Source: Paenibacillus silviterrae (GTDB lineage: Bacteria; Bacillota; Bacilli; Paenibacillales; NBRC-103111). Taken from it: a stretch of DNA of 64,000 nucleotides. Position 1 is the first letter of the stretch, and each line of letters starts with the position of its first letter. The stretch is taken from assembly GCF_030167925.1 (NCBI RefSeq), contig NZ_JASKUT010000002.1, positions 496,001 through 560,000 on the forward strand, written 5' to 3'. Under the pieces are notes generated by a model that was not told where the DNA came from, searched no databases, and worked only from the letters and a program-made list of their open reading frames with translations. Made by a program: the position numbers and the translations under genes. This document shows, piece by piece, positions 50,786-59,943 of the stretch.

Positions 50786-52333
50786 ATGAAACCAACCGTA
50801 TCAGCCGTTCTTGCAGCTACTCTGGGGTTGTCCGTGCTGGCAGGATGTTCAACCACGGCGAAGGATAATACCCAAACAGGGACCGGTGAAGAAGGCAACA
50901 AGGGGCGTACGCCCATCTCCATCTCCATGTCCATTCGGATCCTGAACGGTCCTCCTGAGTTCAGCCAGAACATTAATGAAGAGAAATGGCTGAAGAAGAT
51001 GGAGGAGCTGGCTAACGTCGATTTGACCTTAAAGCCGATGCCGCATAAAGAGTTCGATCAGAAGATGGCGCAAATGTTCGCCACCAATGACATTCCCGAT
51101 GTGGTGCAAGGGTATACTTTGACCGGAAAGGATATGGGAGGGTCCGTAGAAGCGGGGATTTTCATGCCGCTGGATGAGCTGCTTCAGAAGCATGCGCCGA
51201 ACCTGATGAAGAAGATTCCGAAGGAAGCGTGGGAAGGCGTGAAATACAACGGGAAAATTTATGCCATCCCCGATGTATTGAATCATACGAGCCGGCGTGG
51301 AACCTACATTCGAATGGATTTGCTTAAGAAAACGGGATTACCCGTTCCCAAGACGGTAGATGAGTACCTTACGGTGCTGCGTGCCTTTAAGAAGCTCGGA
51401 GTAGAGCATCCGTACGCCGGCCGGGAGAATTTAAAATATTCCGACGTGTTCTTCGGCGCCTATGACGTGTACCCGTACAACAGAATGTACGAGAAGCAGG
51501 GAGACCAAATACTTCCGAAATTTATGGACATCGAGAACATGGGCCAAGCGATTCAAACGTATAAAACGATGTTTGATGAAGGGCTCATCAGTAAAGAATT
51601 TGCCACGACCAACGGCACCATCTGGAAAAACAGCATCAACGCAGGAAAAGCCGGAATATGGAATTCCAACAGCAATGAGCTTGACACGTTTGTTAGAGAA
51701 ATCAGAGCATCCGTACCCGATGCCGAAGTAGCCTTAATCCCTTCGCCGGTAGGTCCTGACGGGAAAGGCGGACAGATGGTGTATGATTCCGTGCTTCGGA
51801 GCCATTTTATCAATGCCAAGACGAAGCATGCCGTGGAAATTGTGAAATTTTTCGATTGGATGATTTCGGAGGAAGCCGTAAAGTTCTTTAACTTCGGTAT
51901 AGAAGGCGAGAACTATACCATGGACAACGGAAAGATGAATTATAAGTATCCGACGGACAAAGCCGGTCTGGACGATCAGGGGATGCGCGGCTTTTTCAGC
52001 TTCATTAAGGATCCGACCTTCAAGGATGGTGTGGAAACGCTAACGCCGGAGGGACAAAGAACGAAGGAGCAGCAAATCAATATTGTGGATAAGGAAGGCC
52101 GTAACGGGATCAGCTTTAATCCTGAGCTGAAGTACAGAACCCCGGATGTGGCTCCGAAATTCGATGAGCCTGCGCCGATCATTCTACAAGGCATTATCCA
52201 AATGATCTATGGAAAACGTCCTCTCTCCGATCTGCCGAAGGTCATTGAGGAGTGGAAGACGAAGGGCGGCAACGACTTGATCAAGGAAGCGACCGATCGA
52301 TATAATAAGAAAGAAGGTGTCATTGTCCCTTAA
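50786..52333 (+). CDS. Oligosaccharide-binding lipoprotein, LplA/YtcQ-type
   Basis: A 515-residue lipoprotein with a perfect lipobox (VLAGC) and a solute-binding fold of the large LplA class (SMSIRILNGPPEFSQN; EEKWLKKMEELANVDLTLKPMPHKEF). The size and class match LplB/YtcP permeases, so it is the binding subunit of the pair at 48586/49760. It has its own promoter with a palindrome. The YesN/YesM regulator genes follow 21 bp downstream. Confidence 0.92.
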   Translation: MKPTVSAVLAATLGLSVLAGCSTTAKDNTQTGTGEEGNKGRTPISISMSIRILNGPPEFSQNINEEKWLKKMEELANVDLTLKPMPHKEFDQKMAQMFATNDIPDVVQGYTLTGKDMGGSVEAGIFMPLDELLQKHAPNLMKKIPKEAWEGVKYNGKIYAIPDVLNHTSRRGTYIRMDLLKKTGLPVPKTVDEYLTVLRAFKKLGVEHPYAGRENLKYSDVFFGAYDVYPYNRMYEKQGDQILPKFMDIENMGQAIQTYKTMFDEGLISKEFATTNGTIWKNSINAGKAGIWNSNSNELDTFVREIRASVPDAEVALIPSPVGPDGKGGQMVYDSVLRSHFINAKTKHAVEIVKFFDWMISEEAVKFFNFGIEGENYTMDNGKMNYKYPTDKAGLDDQGMRGFFSFIKDPTFKDGVETLTPEGQRTKEQQINIVDKEGRNGISFNPELKYRTPDVAPKFDEPAPIILQGIIQMIYGKRPLSDLPKVIEEWKTKGGNDLIKEATDRYNKKEGVIVP

Positions 52334-52354
52334 TCGAAAGGCGGTGCTCGTGCA

Positions 52355-53389
52355 ATGTGGAACATAGTGGTAACGGATGACGAACCGATCATCGCCCGCA
52401 CGGTGGCTAAGCTGCTGGCTCAAGGTCAATATAGCGAGCGCTTACATATTCGAACGGCCAAGAACGGAGCGGAAGCGCTCCAGCTGATGGAACAGGAGAT
52501 TTGCCACATCTTATTTACCGACATTCGCATGCCGGTAATGGACGGTCTGGAGCTGACTCGCAGGGTTCGGGAGCAATACCCGTCTACCTTAACCGTGGTC
52601 ATTTCCGGCTATGGCGACTTCCATTATGCTCAACAGTGCATGCAGCATGGCGTAAAGGAATATCTGCTCAAGCCTCCCTCCAAGGAGGAGCTGAACCGTC
52701 TGCTGGGCAAGCTGATCGGTGAGCTGGAGAACGCCTGGCCGGCGCCTGCCTCCATTACGATCATAGACACCTGGTCGGAACGGTTGGCCGAGGCGATCTG
52801 GTCGCAAGATCTTCGGCTTATCGATACCCTTGTTCAAGAGCTGATTGAGCACGGAAGAGCCTTCTGTTATACTCCGGCGCAAACCGGCGTTTTCATCGAA
52901 GAAAGCTGCGGATTGCTTCTACGAAAAATTAATGCACGCGGGATATATTCACTTCAGGAAGAGGAGTTTGTCGATACATCCGCTGTTGAGGATCCTATGG
53001 AAAGACTCAGGCAGCGTATCGCTTTCCTATCCGAATGGATTATGACTAAGCGAAGGGGGAATGCGAAGGATCCGATTGAGGAAGCGAAGACCTACATTGA
53101 TCACCATCTGGCGGATGAAGCGGACCTTGAGGAGGTAGCGGAAATACTGGGCATTAGCGCGACTTACTTCAGTCATCTGTTCAAGCAGAGAACCGGGGAA
53201 ACCTTCGTCAAGTACAGGATGAGGAAACGACTGGAGCGGGCCAAGCTGCTGCTTGAGCTTCCCCAATACCGCATTACGGACGTCTCGATGGAGGTTGGAT
53301 ATACGGACCCGACTCATTTTTCCAAGCTTTTCAAAAAATATAACGGCCTGACTCCCTCCGAATACAGAGAAAAGCTGGGCATTTCATGA
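52355..53389 (+). CDS. YesN-type response regulator (receiver plus AraC domain)
   Basis: A 344-residue protein with receiver domain (VTDDEPI pocket, phosphorylated D56 in LFTDIRMPVMDG, lysine in LLKPP) and a C-terminal AraC helix-turn-helix pair (ADLEEVAEILGISATYFSHLFKQRTGETFVKY; DVSMEVGYTDPTHFSKLFKKYNGLTPSEYR). The middle region is shorter than in many YesN proteins. It overlaps the YesM-type kinase by 4 bp (ATGA). Such pairs activate neighbouring polysaccharide uptake and lyase genes. Confidence 0.93.
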   Translation: MWNIVVTDDEPIIARTVAKLLAQGQYSERLHIRTAKNGAEALQLMEQEICHILFTDIRMPVMDGLELTRRVREQYPSTLTVVISGYGDFHYAQQCMQHGVKEYLLKPPSKEELNRLLGKLIGELENAWPAPASITIIDTWSERLAEAIWSQDLRLIDTLVQELIEHGRAFCYTPAQTGVFIEESCGLLLRKINARGIYSLQEEEFVDTSAVEDPMERLRQRIAFLSEWIMTKRRGNAKDPIEEAKTYIDHHLADEADLEEVAEILGISATYFSHLFKQRTGETFVKYRMRKRLERAKLLLELPQYRITDVSMEVGYTDPTHFSKLFKKYNGLTPSEYREKLGIS

Positions 53390-55167
53390 GAATCGGAAAA
53401 AGCTTGGCTGCTAGAGTTTATCTGGGTGTGATTTTGGTTACGGTGCTTGCCATTTTGCTCTTGGGTGTAGGCTCCTATCTGCGCTCCTCCGGTGAACTGG
53501 AGGAGCAAACGGGGCAATATTTGCGTCAGATGGTTCGCACGGCGGCCCACCAGACGGACTTGTATTTCAAAACCTATGAATATGCCGCTACCACCTTGCT
53601 TATCAATACGGATTTGCGCCGTTTTTTTGAGATAGATAAGAGTGATTACGATTACGTCCATTATTACAGCCAGGTTCGGCGCTACGCGCTTCAGCCTACT
53701 CTTACCTTCTATCCTCAGATCAATTTCATCGCGGTCATCGGAGAAGACGGCAGGTATATTGCCGAGCAGCGGGAAGGGACATTTGTTCCGCAACCCTCCG
53801 CGATTGCTTCGCATTACCGATATTTAATCGATCAGATCGGTCGTGCGAATCGTCCTGCCATCATCCATCATGGCATTAGCTCGGCGGACGATAGGGCCAT
53901 GATTACCATTGCTAGCAAGGTGAGGGAGCTTCGGAGTCTTCGCGATTCCGGTGTGGTTACCATGGAAATTCGGGCAAGCGAGCTCTCCCAGCTCTGGGCG
54001 GAGGTGGATCTCGGCGAACAGGGGTTTTTCTTCATCGCAGATAAGCAAGGGAAGCTCATCTACCATCCGGACGAAGCGCTTATCGGCACTTTGTTGGATG
54101 AGAGACTCCTAGCAGACACTCCTGGTGAAGGTCAAGTCATGAAGGTCAAAGGAATGGACAGGATCTTCGTGTCGGCCGTATCCGAATATACGGGATGGCG
54201 GTTGTTCGTATCTTTGCCTGTGGAGGACGTAACCCGGCCGGTATCCAATATTCGCCAAAGTACCCTATGGGTGGGGTTGTTCGCATTGGTGGCGACCGCC
54301 TTTGTTGCCTTCCGTTTTGCCTCCTCCGTAACGAAGCCGATCCAAAAGCTGCGTTCTGCCATGAGACAAACGGAGTTGGATAGCTGGCAGCCCATCGCCT
54401 TGCCTGAACGACAGGATGAGATCGCCCAGCTATATCAAAGCTATAATCATATGGTGACACGTCTTGCTGCGATGGTAGATACCGTTTATAAAGAGAAGAT
54501 GGAGCGGCAAACGGCAGAATTCCAAGCCTTGCAGCTGCAAATCAATCCGCATTTCCTCTACAATACCTTAACGGCTGTATACGGTTACGCCGTGGAGCAG
54601 GAAGCTGAAGAAATTGCGGAAATGTCCCGAGCCTTATCCTTCATGTTCCGTTATGCGGTGCAAACGAATCTGGAGGAAATTACGGTTGCCAATGAGCTTA
54701 ACCATGTACTGAATTTCATGATCATCATGAATCATCGCAACCAGCAGGAATTTGAGTTGGAGGTGCTCATTCCTCCGTCACTGCTGCTCGAGCACATGGT
54801 CCGGCTTACTCTGCAGCCGTTAGTTGAGAATTGCTTACAGCATGCCTTTCCCGAGGGAATTGCAAGCGGACATTATATCCGTATTGATGCAAAGATACAG
54901 GAACGTTGTTTTCTCGTGACCGTTGAGGACAATGGGATCGGCGTCTTAAGTGAACGCCTTGCTGAGATTCAAGCCCGCCTTGCAGAGAATCGCTTGGGAG
55001 GGCAGGGCGCAACCGGTTATACCGGGGGGATCGGGCTCATGAATGTTCATCGCAGAATCCAAATGGTCTTCGGCGAACAATACGGGCTGCGGATCGACAG
55101 TACGTATGCGGCAGGAACAACAATTACTCTTGTCATGCCCAAACAGGTGGATAAGCTCAGGAGATAG
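53386..55167 (+). CDS. YesM-type sensor histidine kinase
   Basis: A 593-residue kinase. It has a membrane helix (about 8-30), an extracytoplasmic double-Cache-like sensor (about 31-285), a second helix (about 287-307), HAMP, and a His_kinase domain with phosphorylated H389 in QINPHFLYNTL, followed by HATPase_c (LTLQPLVENCLQHAF, VEDNGIGV, GGIGLMNVHRR). It is the partner of the YesN-type regulator, and probably senses the oligosaccharide or a binding protein outside the cell. Confidence 0.93.
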   Translation: MRIGKSLAARVYLGVILVTVLAILLLGVGSYLRSSGELEEQTGQYLRQMVRTAAHQTDLYFKTYEYAATTLLINTDLRRFFEIDKSDYDYVHYYSQVRRYALQPTLTFYPQINFIAVIGEDGRYIAEQREGTFVPQPSAIASHYRYLIDQIGRANRPAIIHHGISSADDRAMITIASKVRELRSLRDSGVVTMEIRASELSQLWAEVDLGEQGFFFIADKQGKLIYHPDEALIGTLLDERLLADTPGEGQVMKVKGMDRIFVSAVSEYTGWRLFVSLPVEDVTRPVSNIRQSTLWVGLFALVATAFVAFRFASSVTKPIQKLRSAMRQTELDSWQPIALPERQDEIAQLYQSYNHMVTRLAAMVDTVYKEKMERQTAEFQALQLQINPHFLYNTLTAVYGYAVEQEAEEIAEMSRALSFMFRYAVQTNLEEITVANELNHVLNFMIIMNHRNQQEFELEVLIPPSLLLEHMVRLTLQPLVENCLQHAFPEGIASGHYIRIDAKIQERCFLVTVEDNGIGVLSERLAEIQARLAENRLGGQGATGYTGGIGLMNVHRRIQMVFGEQYGLRIDSTYAAGTTITLVMPKQVDKLRR

Positions 55168-55211
55168 TTCTTAGAACCATGGGACTATCTCGGGTATCAA
55201 TCACCATCATA

Positions 55212-55225
55212 TGAAAGCGATTACA
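55212..55225 (+). promoter_or_regulatory. cre site (CcpA) upstream of the second orphan binding protein
   Basis: TGAAAGCGATTACA matches all 14 positions of the cre consensus TGWAANCGNTNWCA. It is 52 bp before the start of the binding-protein gene. Carbon catabolite repression is therefore likely. Confidence 0.6.
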
Positions 55226-55276
55226 TTAATTTTGATATAACATTTTATAGAATCACGAGAGGGGATTTGATTTTCA

Positions 55277-56602
55277 ATGAAAAAGAAGAAGTTAGCGCTA
55301 CCCGCTTTGGCACTGTCCCTAACGATGCTGGCCACCGCTGCTTGCTCTACCCAAGAGCCGGCGGCAACCAAGGATGCGGAGGCTCCGGCTCCAAGCAAGT
55401 TTACCGAACCTGTCGAGCTATCCTTCTACCATAACGCGGGGATAACCGCGGAGCAGTTTGAAACCCAATTCGGCAGCTACATCAAGCAAAAGCTACCTAA
55501 TGTAACGGTGAAATTCGTTCCTAAGGACAAGAATGTGCAGCTCAGTGAAATGATCACCAGCGGAACGACCAAAATTGATATTTTTATCGATTCGATCGGT
55601 CAGATTGGGTTAAAAGGCTCCTTGTTAGATATTGGCCTCCAGCAAGACATTTCGGATTTAGTGAAAAAGCACAATGTCGATTTGAACCGGTTTGAGCCCA
55701 GCACCATCGAGGCCATTAAAGTCATGGGAGGATTATATGGTCTCCCTATCAGTAACAGTACGATGGTTATCATGTACAATAAAGACATCTTCGACAGGTT
55801 CGGCGTGGAGTATCCGAAGGACGGCATGACCTGGGAGGAGCTGTCCGACCTTTCCCAGAAGCTGACCCGCAGTGACGGAGGCGTTAATTATGTAGGGTAC
55901 TCGACTTCGATCAACCATTACTTGCGGATGAATCCGCTCTCCCTAGTGAATGTCGATGCACAAAGCAAACGGGCCTCGCTCGATAACGATCAGTGGAAGC
56001 GTCTCATGCAGGAAACGATTCTAAATCCGATGAAAGCGGAAGGCTACAAAACGGTTGCCGCAGAGCTTAGCAAGCAGTGGTACAAGATCCCTTATATGGA
56101 TGAGTTTAATAAAATACGAAACGTAGCCATGTTCTCTTTCATTTATGCAGATTACCCGTGGCTAAAGGACATGAACTACGATCTGGTGTCGCTCCCGTCG
56201 TTTAAGGATCGCCCGAAGGTAGGGGCCCAATCCTATCCGACCTATATGTTCCCGACCTTGACAACGGAGCATAAGGACGCTGCTATGGAAGTGATCAAGC
56301 TGTTTATCTCCGACGAATATCAAACGAATTTCTCCAAAACAGGCGGGATCACAACGCTGAAAAACGATGCCATTAAGCAAGTGTTCGGACAAGAGACGCA
56401 GATGAAGGACAAAAATATGAAAAATGCCGTTTTCTACAATCAGTTCGCACCTGCTACCGTGAAAACGAAGTATGATACCTTCGTTGAAGAAGCCATTCGC
56501 GGTCAAATAACGAAGCTCATTACCGGGGAAACCGATCTGAACACGGCAATGCGTACCGCAGAGGAGAACGTAAACAAAAAGATCGAATCGGAAAACAAGT
56601 AA
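55277..56602 (+). CDS. Extracellular sugar-binding lipoprotein (family 1), orphan
   Basis: A 441-residue binding protein with a lipoprotein-type signal peptide ending ATAAC and a family 1 fold (STMVIMYNKDIFDRFGVEYPKDGMTWEELSDL). It is paralogous to the protein at 40579 (same EPVEL opening, same YNKD-FD-GV-YPK-G-TW-EL core). There is no permease gene beside it. It shares a unit with the beta-helix gene 15 bp downstream, which suggests that it binds the product of that enzyme. A perfect cre site precedes it. Confidence 0.88.
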   Translation: MKKKKLALPALALSLTMLATAACSTQEPAATKDAEAPAPSKFTEPVELSFYHNAGITAEQFETQFGSYIKQKLPNVTVKFVPKDKNVQLSEMITSGTTKIDIFIDSIGQIGLKGSLLDIGLQQDISDLVKKHNVDLNRFEPSTIEAIKVMGGLYGLPISNSTMVIMYNKDIFDRFGVEYPKDGMTWEELSDLSQKLTRSDGGVNYVGYSTSINHYLRMNPLSLVNVDAQSKRASLDNDQWKRLMQETILNPMKAEGYKTVAAELSKQWYKIPYMDEFNKIRNVAMFSFIYADYPWLKDMNYDLVSLPSFKDRPKVGAQSYPTYMFPTLTTEHKDAAMEVIKLFISDEYQTNFSKTGGITTLKNDAIKQVFGQETQMKDKNMKNAVFYNQFAPATVKTKYDTFVEEAIRGQITKLITGETDLNTAMRTAEENVNKKIESENK

Positions 56603-56617
56603 AGGGACAGCGGACGG

Positions 56618-58264
56618 ATGAAGGTGATGACAACAGCAGGTATACGACTCTCTCTTGTGGTTTTATTCGCTATGATCGCAGCTTCATGCACGGGTCAAGG
56701 GGAGCATGACTCCAAGTGGAGGAGCGCTTTATACCCGAAGGACTGGAAGCCGGGCTTTAAGGATGCGGACGGACGATTCCTGCACGATTTCTCTTATGCG
56801 GGCTACCGCAAAGGGGAGAAGCCCCTACCGTCGAAGCCTCCCGGTAAAACGTACAATGCTGTGGAATTCGGTGCCGATCCGACAGGGCTCAGCGACTCCA
56901 CCACAGCCATTCAAAAGGCTCTGGATCAAGCGGGAGCAGACGGCGGGGGTGTCGTTTATTTGCCGGCCGGCACCTACTCGGTGCGACCGCCCAAGAATCA
57001 AGATTGCTCCTTGTGTATTCGCCATAACGGCGTGGTGCTTCGCGGGGAAAGCAAAAGCTCCACCTTCATTACTAACGAAGAAACCGTGATGCGCGGGAAG
57101 AAGGTTGTACTCATTGCGCCAAAGAGTGGAGGCGATTGGCATCAACCGACGGGTAAGAAAACCCCATTATCCAAGGATGTCCTCGAGCCGACAACGACGA
57201 TTCCGCTTGACTCGACCGAAGGGCTGAAAAAAGGGGATTACGTTGTCCTTCATTCCGGCGCTACGGAAGCTTTCATCGCTGAGCATGGCATGACGGGTAA
57301 ATGGGACAGCAGCCTCAAAGGGCCGACATTTTATAGACAAATCGTACAGGTGGATAGCAAGAGCAAGGAGATCACCATTGATATTCCTACCCGCTATGCT
57401 CTCAAAACGCGGGACGGGGCAGCGGTTTACCGTGTGAGTCAGCCGATTGAGGAAGCGGGCATTGAGCAGCTGTCCATCGGCATGAGGCAAAACGAAAAAA
57501 ACGGGTGGGGAGACTTGGACTACCAGAAAAACGGCACGGGGGCGTATGAGGTCCACGCCTCCAAGCTGGTACAGTTTCGCCATGCGTTGAATTGCTGGAT
57601 GAACGAGGTGGATTCCTACCGCCCCAAGGGCAATAAAGATGATGTTCATACCTTGTCGGATGCGGTGGAAATTTACAAATCCCGTTCGATCACGATAAGA
57701 AGCAGTACCATGCAAAATCCGCAATATAAGGGAGAAGGCGGCAACGGATACGGCTTTATCCTTGCCGGAAGCGATAGTCTCATTGTCGGAAGCAACGCTG
57801 TAAAAAGCCGTCATGGCTTTAATTTCAAAAGCATGTGGACGAGCGGGAATGTCGTGCTCCGCAGCACCTCGGTACAGCCGAGACTGGCCAGCGACTTCCA
57901 TATGCATCTGAGTATGGCCAATCTGCTGGATAACATGACGCTGGACCGCGACTTTCTTGAGGCCAAGTACCGGCCTTACGGCACCGTCCTGCACGGACAT
58001 ACAACCAGCCAATCCGTATTCTGGAACACGAACGGGGTTCAGTATATGAACGGCAAAACCCATATCGTCGAGTCCAAGCAATTCGGGCATGGTTATGTCA
58101 TTGGAACGAAAGGTTCGGCGAGTCAAGTGTTGACGAAGACTTCCGGGACGGATGCTTCCATGCCGGAGGATTTCGTGGAAGGCGTGGGGCAAGGAGAGCA
58201 ATTGGAACCGCAGTCCCTATACATTGACCAGTTGAAGCGCAGAGGCTTCGGGTTTAAAGAGTAA
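56618..58264 (+). CDS. Secreted beta-helix protein (pectate-lyase-like), probable lipoprotein
   Basis: A 548-residue protein with signal peptide ending IAASC, a weak lipobox. The rest is a right-handed beta-helix of the pectate-lyase-3/GH28 superfamily (NAVEFGADPTGLSDSTTAIQKAL; GGVVYLPAGTYSV; VVLRGES; later RHGFNFKSMWTSGN). It shares the FSNAGY/FSYAGY entry, the GDYV/GDTV segment and the C-terminal layout with the protein at 20432 but lacks that protein's discoidin, Ig-like and cadherin modules. It probably cleaves a polysaccharide at the cell surface; the family of its catalytic residues cannot be assigned by eye. Confidence 0.82.
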   Translation: MKVMTTAGIRLSLVVLFAMIAASCTGQGEHDSKWRSALYPKDWKPGFKDADGRFLHDFSYAGYRKGEKPLPSKPPGKTYNAVEFGADPTGLSDSTTAIQKALDQAGADGGGVVYLPAGTYSVRPPKNQDCSLCIRHNGVVLRGESKSSTFITNEETVMRGKKVVLIAPKSGGDWHQPTGKKTPLSKDVLEPTTTIPLDSTEGLKKGDYVVLHSGATEAFIAEHGMTGKWDSSLKGPTFYRQIVQVDSKSKEITIDIPTRYALKTRDGAAVYRVSQPIEEAGIEQLSIGMRQNEKNGWGDLDYQKNGTGAYEVHASKLVQFRHALNCWMNEVDSYRPKGNKDDVHTLSDAVEIYKSRSITIRSSTMQNPQYKGEGGNGYGFILAGSDSLIVGSNAVKSRHGFNFKSMWTSGNVVLRSTSVQPRLASDFHMHLSMANLLDNMTLDRDFLEAKYRPYGTVLHGHTTSQSVFWNTNGVQYMNGKTHIVESKQFGHGYVIGTKGSASQVLTKTSGTDASMPEDFVEGVGQGEQLEPQSLYIDQLKRRGFGFKE

Positions 58265-58283
58265 GCAGGTCAAAGAGCAGAGG

Positions 58284-58901
58284 CTATCCCTGGGGGATGA
58301 GGGTGAGGACAAGATAAAGGGTGGTTCCCCACATAATGCAAGCGGACGTTTTGTTCAATCCCGTCATGAGCTTTCCGGATTGATCAAGTCTGCCAACCTG
58401 TTTACCGGCAAAGGCCAATGAGAAAAACCATATCCAGGACACTACGATGCAGGCGCAAGTGAATAACACCTTCTCCATGCCTGAATAGGATAAGGAATTG
58501 GTGCCAATGACGCCGATTGTGTCCATGATGGCATGCGGGTTGAGAAGAGAAACGGATGCCGCAAAGGCGATTTGCTTGCCTGGGGTAAGCGCGTTTGCCG
58601 TGACGGAAGATGCGTTAGGCTTGCTTTTCCACGTAACGAAGCCCATATAGAGCAAAAAAACGATGCCCGTCGCCAGCAGCGCCGCTTTAATCCAATATAC
58701 GCCAAGAACAATTACGGAGACCCCAAGTACAGCTAATGAAATAAGAACCGTATCGCAAACGGCGGCAGTCATGACGACAGGCATTGCTCTAAGCAGCCTG
58801 GGCTGCACAGCACCCTGGTTAAAAACAAAAACATTCTGCACACCTAGGGGCAGAATCAGACCGAAAGCCAAGAAAATGCCGTGAAGAATTGCACTTGCCA
58901 T
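58284..58901 (-). CDS. LysE/ArgO-family amino acid exporter
   Basis: A 205-residue membrane protein with six helices. Motifs typical of the LysE superfamily are GIFLAFGLILPLGVQNVFVFNQG near the N-terminus and SLLNPHAIMDTIGVIG in the middle. It exports basic amino acids such as lysine or arginine. The start at 58901 follows AAGGAAAGGG and gives the standard N-terminus; an extension to 58985 would add 28 atypical residues. It is monocistronic and convergent with the beta-helix gene. Confidence 0.9.
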   Translation of the reverse strand: MASAILHGIFLAFGLILPLGVQNVFVFNQGAVQPRLLRAMPVVMTAAVCDTVLISLAVLGVSVIVLGVYWIKAALLATGIVFLLYMGFVTWKSKPNASSVTANALTPGKQIAFAASVSLLNPHAIMDTIGVIGTNSLSYSGMEKVLFTCACIVVSWIWFFSLAFAGKQVGRLDQSGKLMTGLNKTSACIMWGTTLYLVLTLIPQG

Positions 58902-59006
58902 GGATGAACTACTTCCCTTTCCTTGATGAGTTATGCAATGCTCATATAATGCCAATATACTAGTGTACATGTATGGGAAAGTCAATTGGTTTTCGGTCTA
59001 ACACGA

Positions 59007-59040
59007 AATAAGCACTCCATGCTGACATGGAGTGCTTATT
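59007..59040. terminator. Hairpin terminator
   Basis: AATAAGCACTCCATG pairs with CATGGAGTGCTTATT around CTGA, a perfect 15-bp stem. It follows the small SH3-like gene on the minus strand. Confidence 0.75.
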
Positions 59041-59068
59041 TGCGCAATATGCATTAATATATATCATT

Positions 59069-59272
59069 CTATGATGACAACTCGCGTAATTCGATAATAG
59101 GCGCAACCTCGCTAAAGTGATAAGGAACCGTCCAGCCGTTTTCCAGTTCCACCGTATAGGGGAACGAGCTGGTGATGTCAACCTGAAGTATTTTTCCGGT
59201 AATCTCGCCGTGATAGGGAGCGGCCAAGATGCGGACTTGGCTTCCTTTTTGTATTTTGCGGACATTTCCCAA
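59069..59272 (-). CDS. Small conserved-type protein with KOW/SH3-like fold
   Basis: A 67-residue protein. The pattern KGSQVRILAAPYHGEITGKILQVD, followed by YTVELENGWTVPYHFSEV, looks like a small beta-barrel of the KOW/SH3 type. I do not recognise a named family. The TTG start follows AAGGAG by nine bases, and a strong terminator follows the stop, so the gene is probably real. Confidence 0.6.
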   Translation of the reverse strand: MGNVRKIQKGSQVRILAAPYHGEITGKILQVDITSSFPYTVELENGWTVPYHFSEVAPIIELRELSS

Positions 59273-59476
59273 TTCCTAAATCTCCTTCCGGCAAATCTAC
59301 CCCAAAGGGATTCGTTACTTCCTGTTAATTTGTGTCCGTAGCGAAAAGGCGCACCGTGTCGACATTATGATATAGAGGGAAATGAAAGGAAGCCGGCGAA
59401 ATAAAGAGGCGAAGCGGTTGTTGCAAACCGGAGGGGGCAGTGGAGTGGAAATCACCATTCAGGCGTTAAGCAGAAG

Positions 59477-59902
59477 GTGTTCACGGTACCTCAGAGGACG
59501 ATTGAATTTTTCCCATTCGATTCCTGGTTTACCGTGAGTGCCGATATCGTAGACGGGCAGGTAAAGCAGTATTATTGTAATATCAACGAGCCGGCCAAAT
59601 TATCGGGAGATAAGGCGTCCTTCGTCGATTTGGATCTGGATTACGTGTACCGAAGCGGGGAATGGCGTGTAGTGGATGAGGATGAATTCGAGACCCATGC
59701 GGTTTTATTTGGTTATCCAGAGTGGTTGGTACATAAAGCAAGGTCGGAGTTAGTTCAGCTTCAGCAACGGGTTCAAAGCAACCGGTTTCCGTTGACGGGA
59801 CCCTGGAGGCATACATTGCTTGTATTCCTGAAGAAACATGAACCGATTCCGCAAATCATTCAACCTATCCAAGCGGGTAAACAGGAGGTACAATGTAACT
59901 AA
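59477..59902 (+). CDS. DUF402-domain protein, apparently missing its N-terminus
   Basis: A 141-residue frame with the DUF402 core (TIEFFPFDSWFTVSADI, QYYCNINEP, FVDLDLDYVY, VVDEDEFETH, FGYP). Some family members are nucleoside tri-/diphosphatases (Ntdp/YgaC). Full proteins have 170-190 residues. A GTG at 59445, after a GGAGGGGG site, encodes the family's usual opening (MEITIQAL) but in another frame. About 40 residues are missing between the two parts, so the gene looks damaged by an out-of-frame deletion. The GTG at 59477 could still give a partial protein. Confidence 0.6.
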   Translation: MFTVPQRTIEFFPFDSWFTVSADIVDGQVKQYYCNINEPAKLSGDKASFVDLDLDYVYRSGEWRVVDEDEFETHAVLFGYPEWLVHKARSELVQLQQRVQSNRFPLTGPWRHTLLVFLKKHEPIPQIIQPIQAGKQEVQCN

Positions 59903-59943
59903 GAAATGGAAAGGATCTACGATCACTTGCGTGAAGGGAGCGA

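Noticed and set aside
55161..55191. Hairpin GAGATAGT/ACTATCTC at the end of the YesM-type gene
   Set aside because: The loop is long and no T run follows, so it was not called as a terminator; it may be chance or a weak site.
57167..58201. Minus-strand open frame of 344 codons opposite the second beta-helix gene
   Set aside because: Shadow of the sense gene; no domain pattern or start signal.
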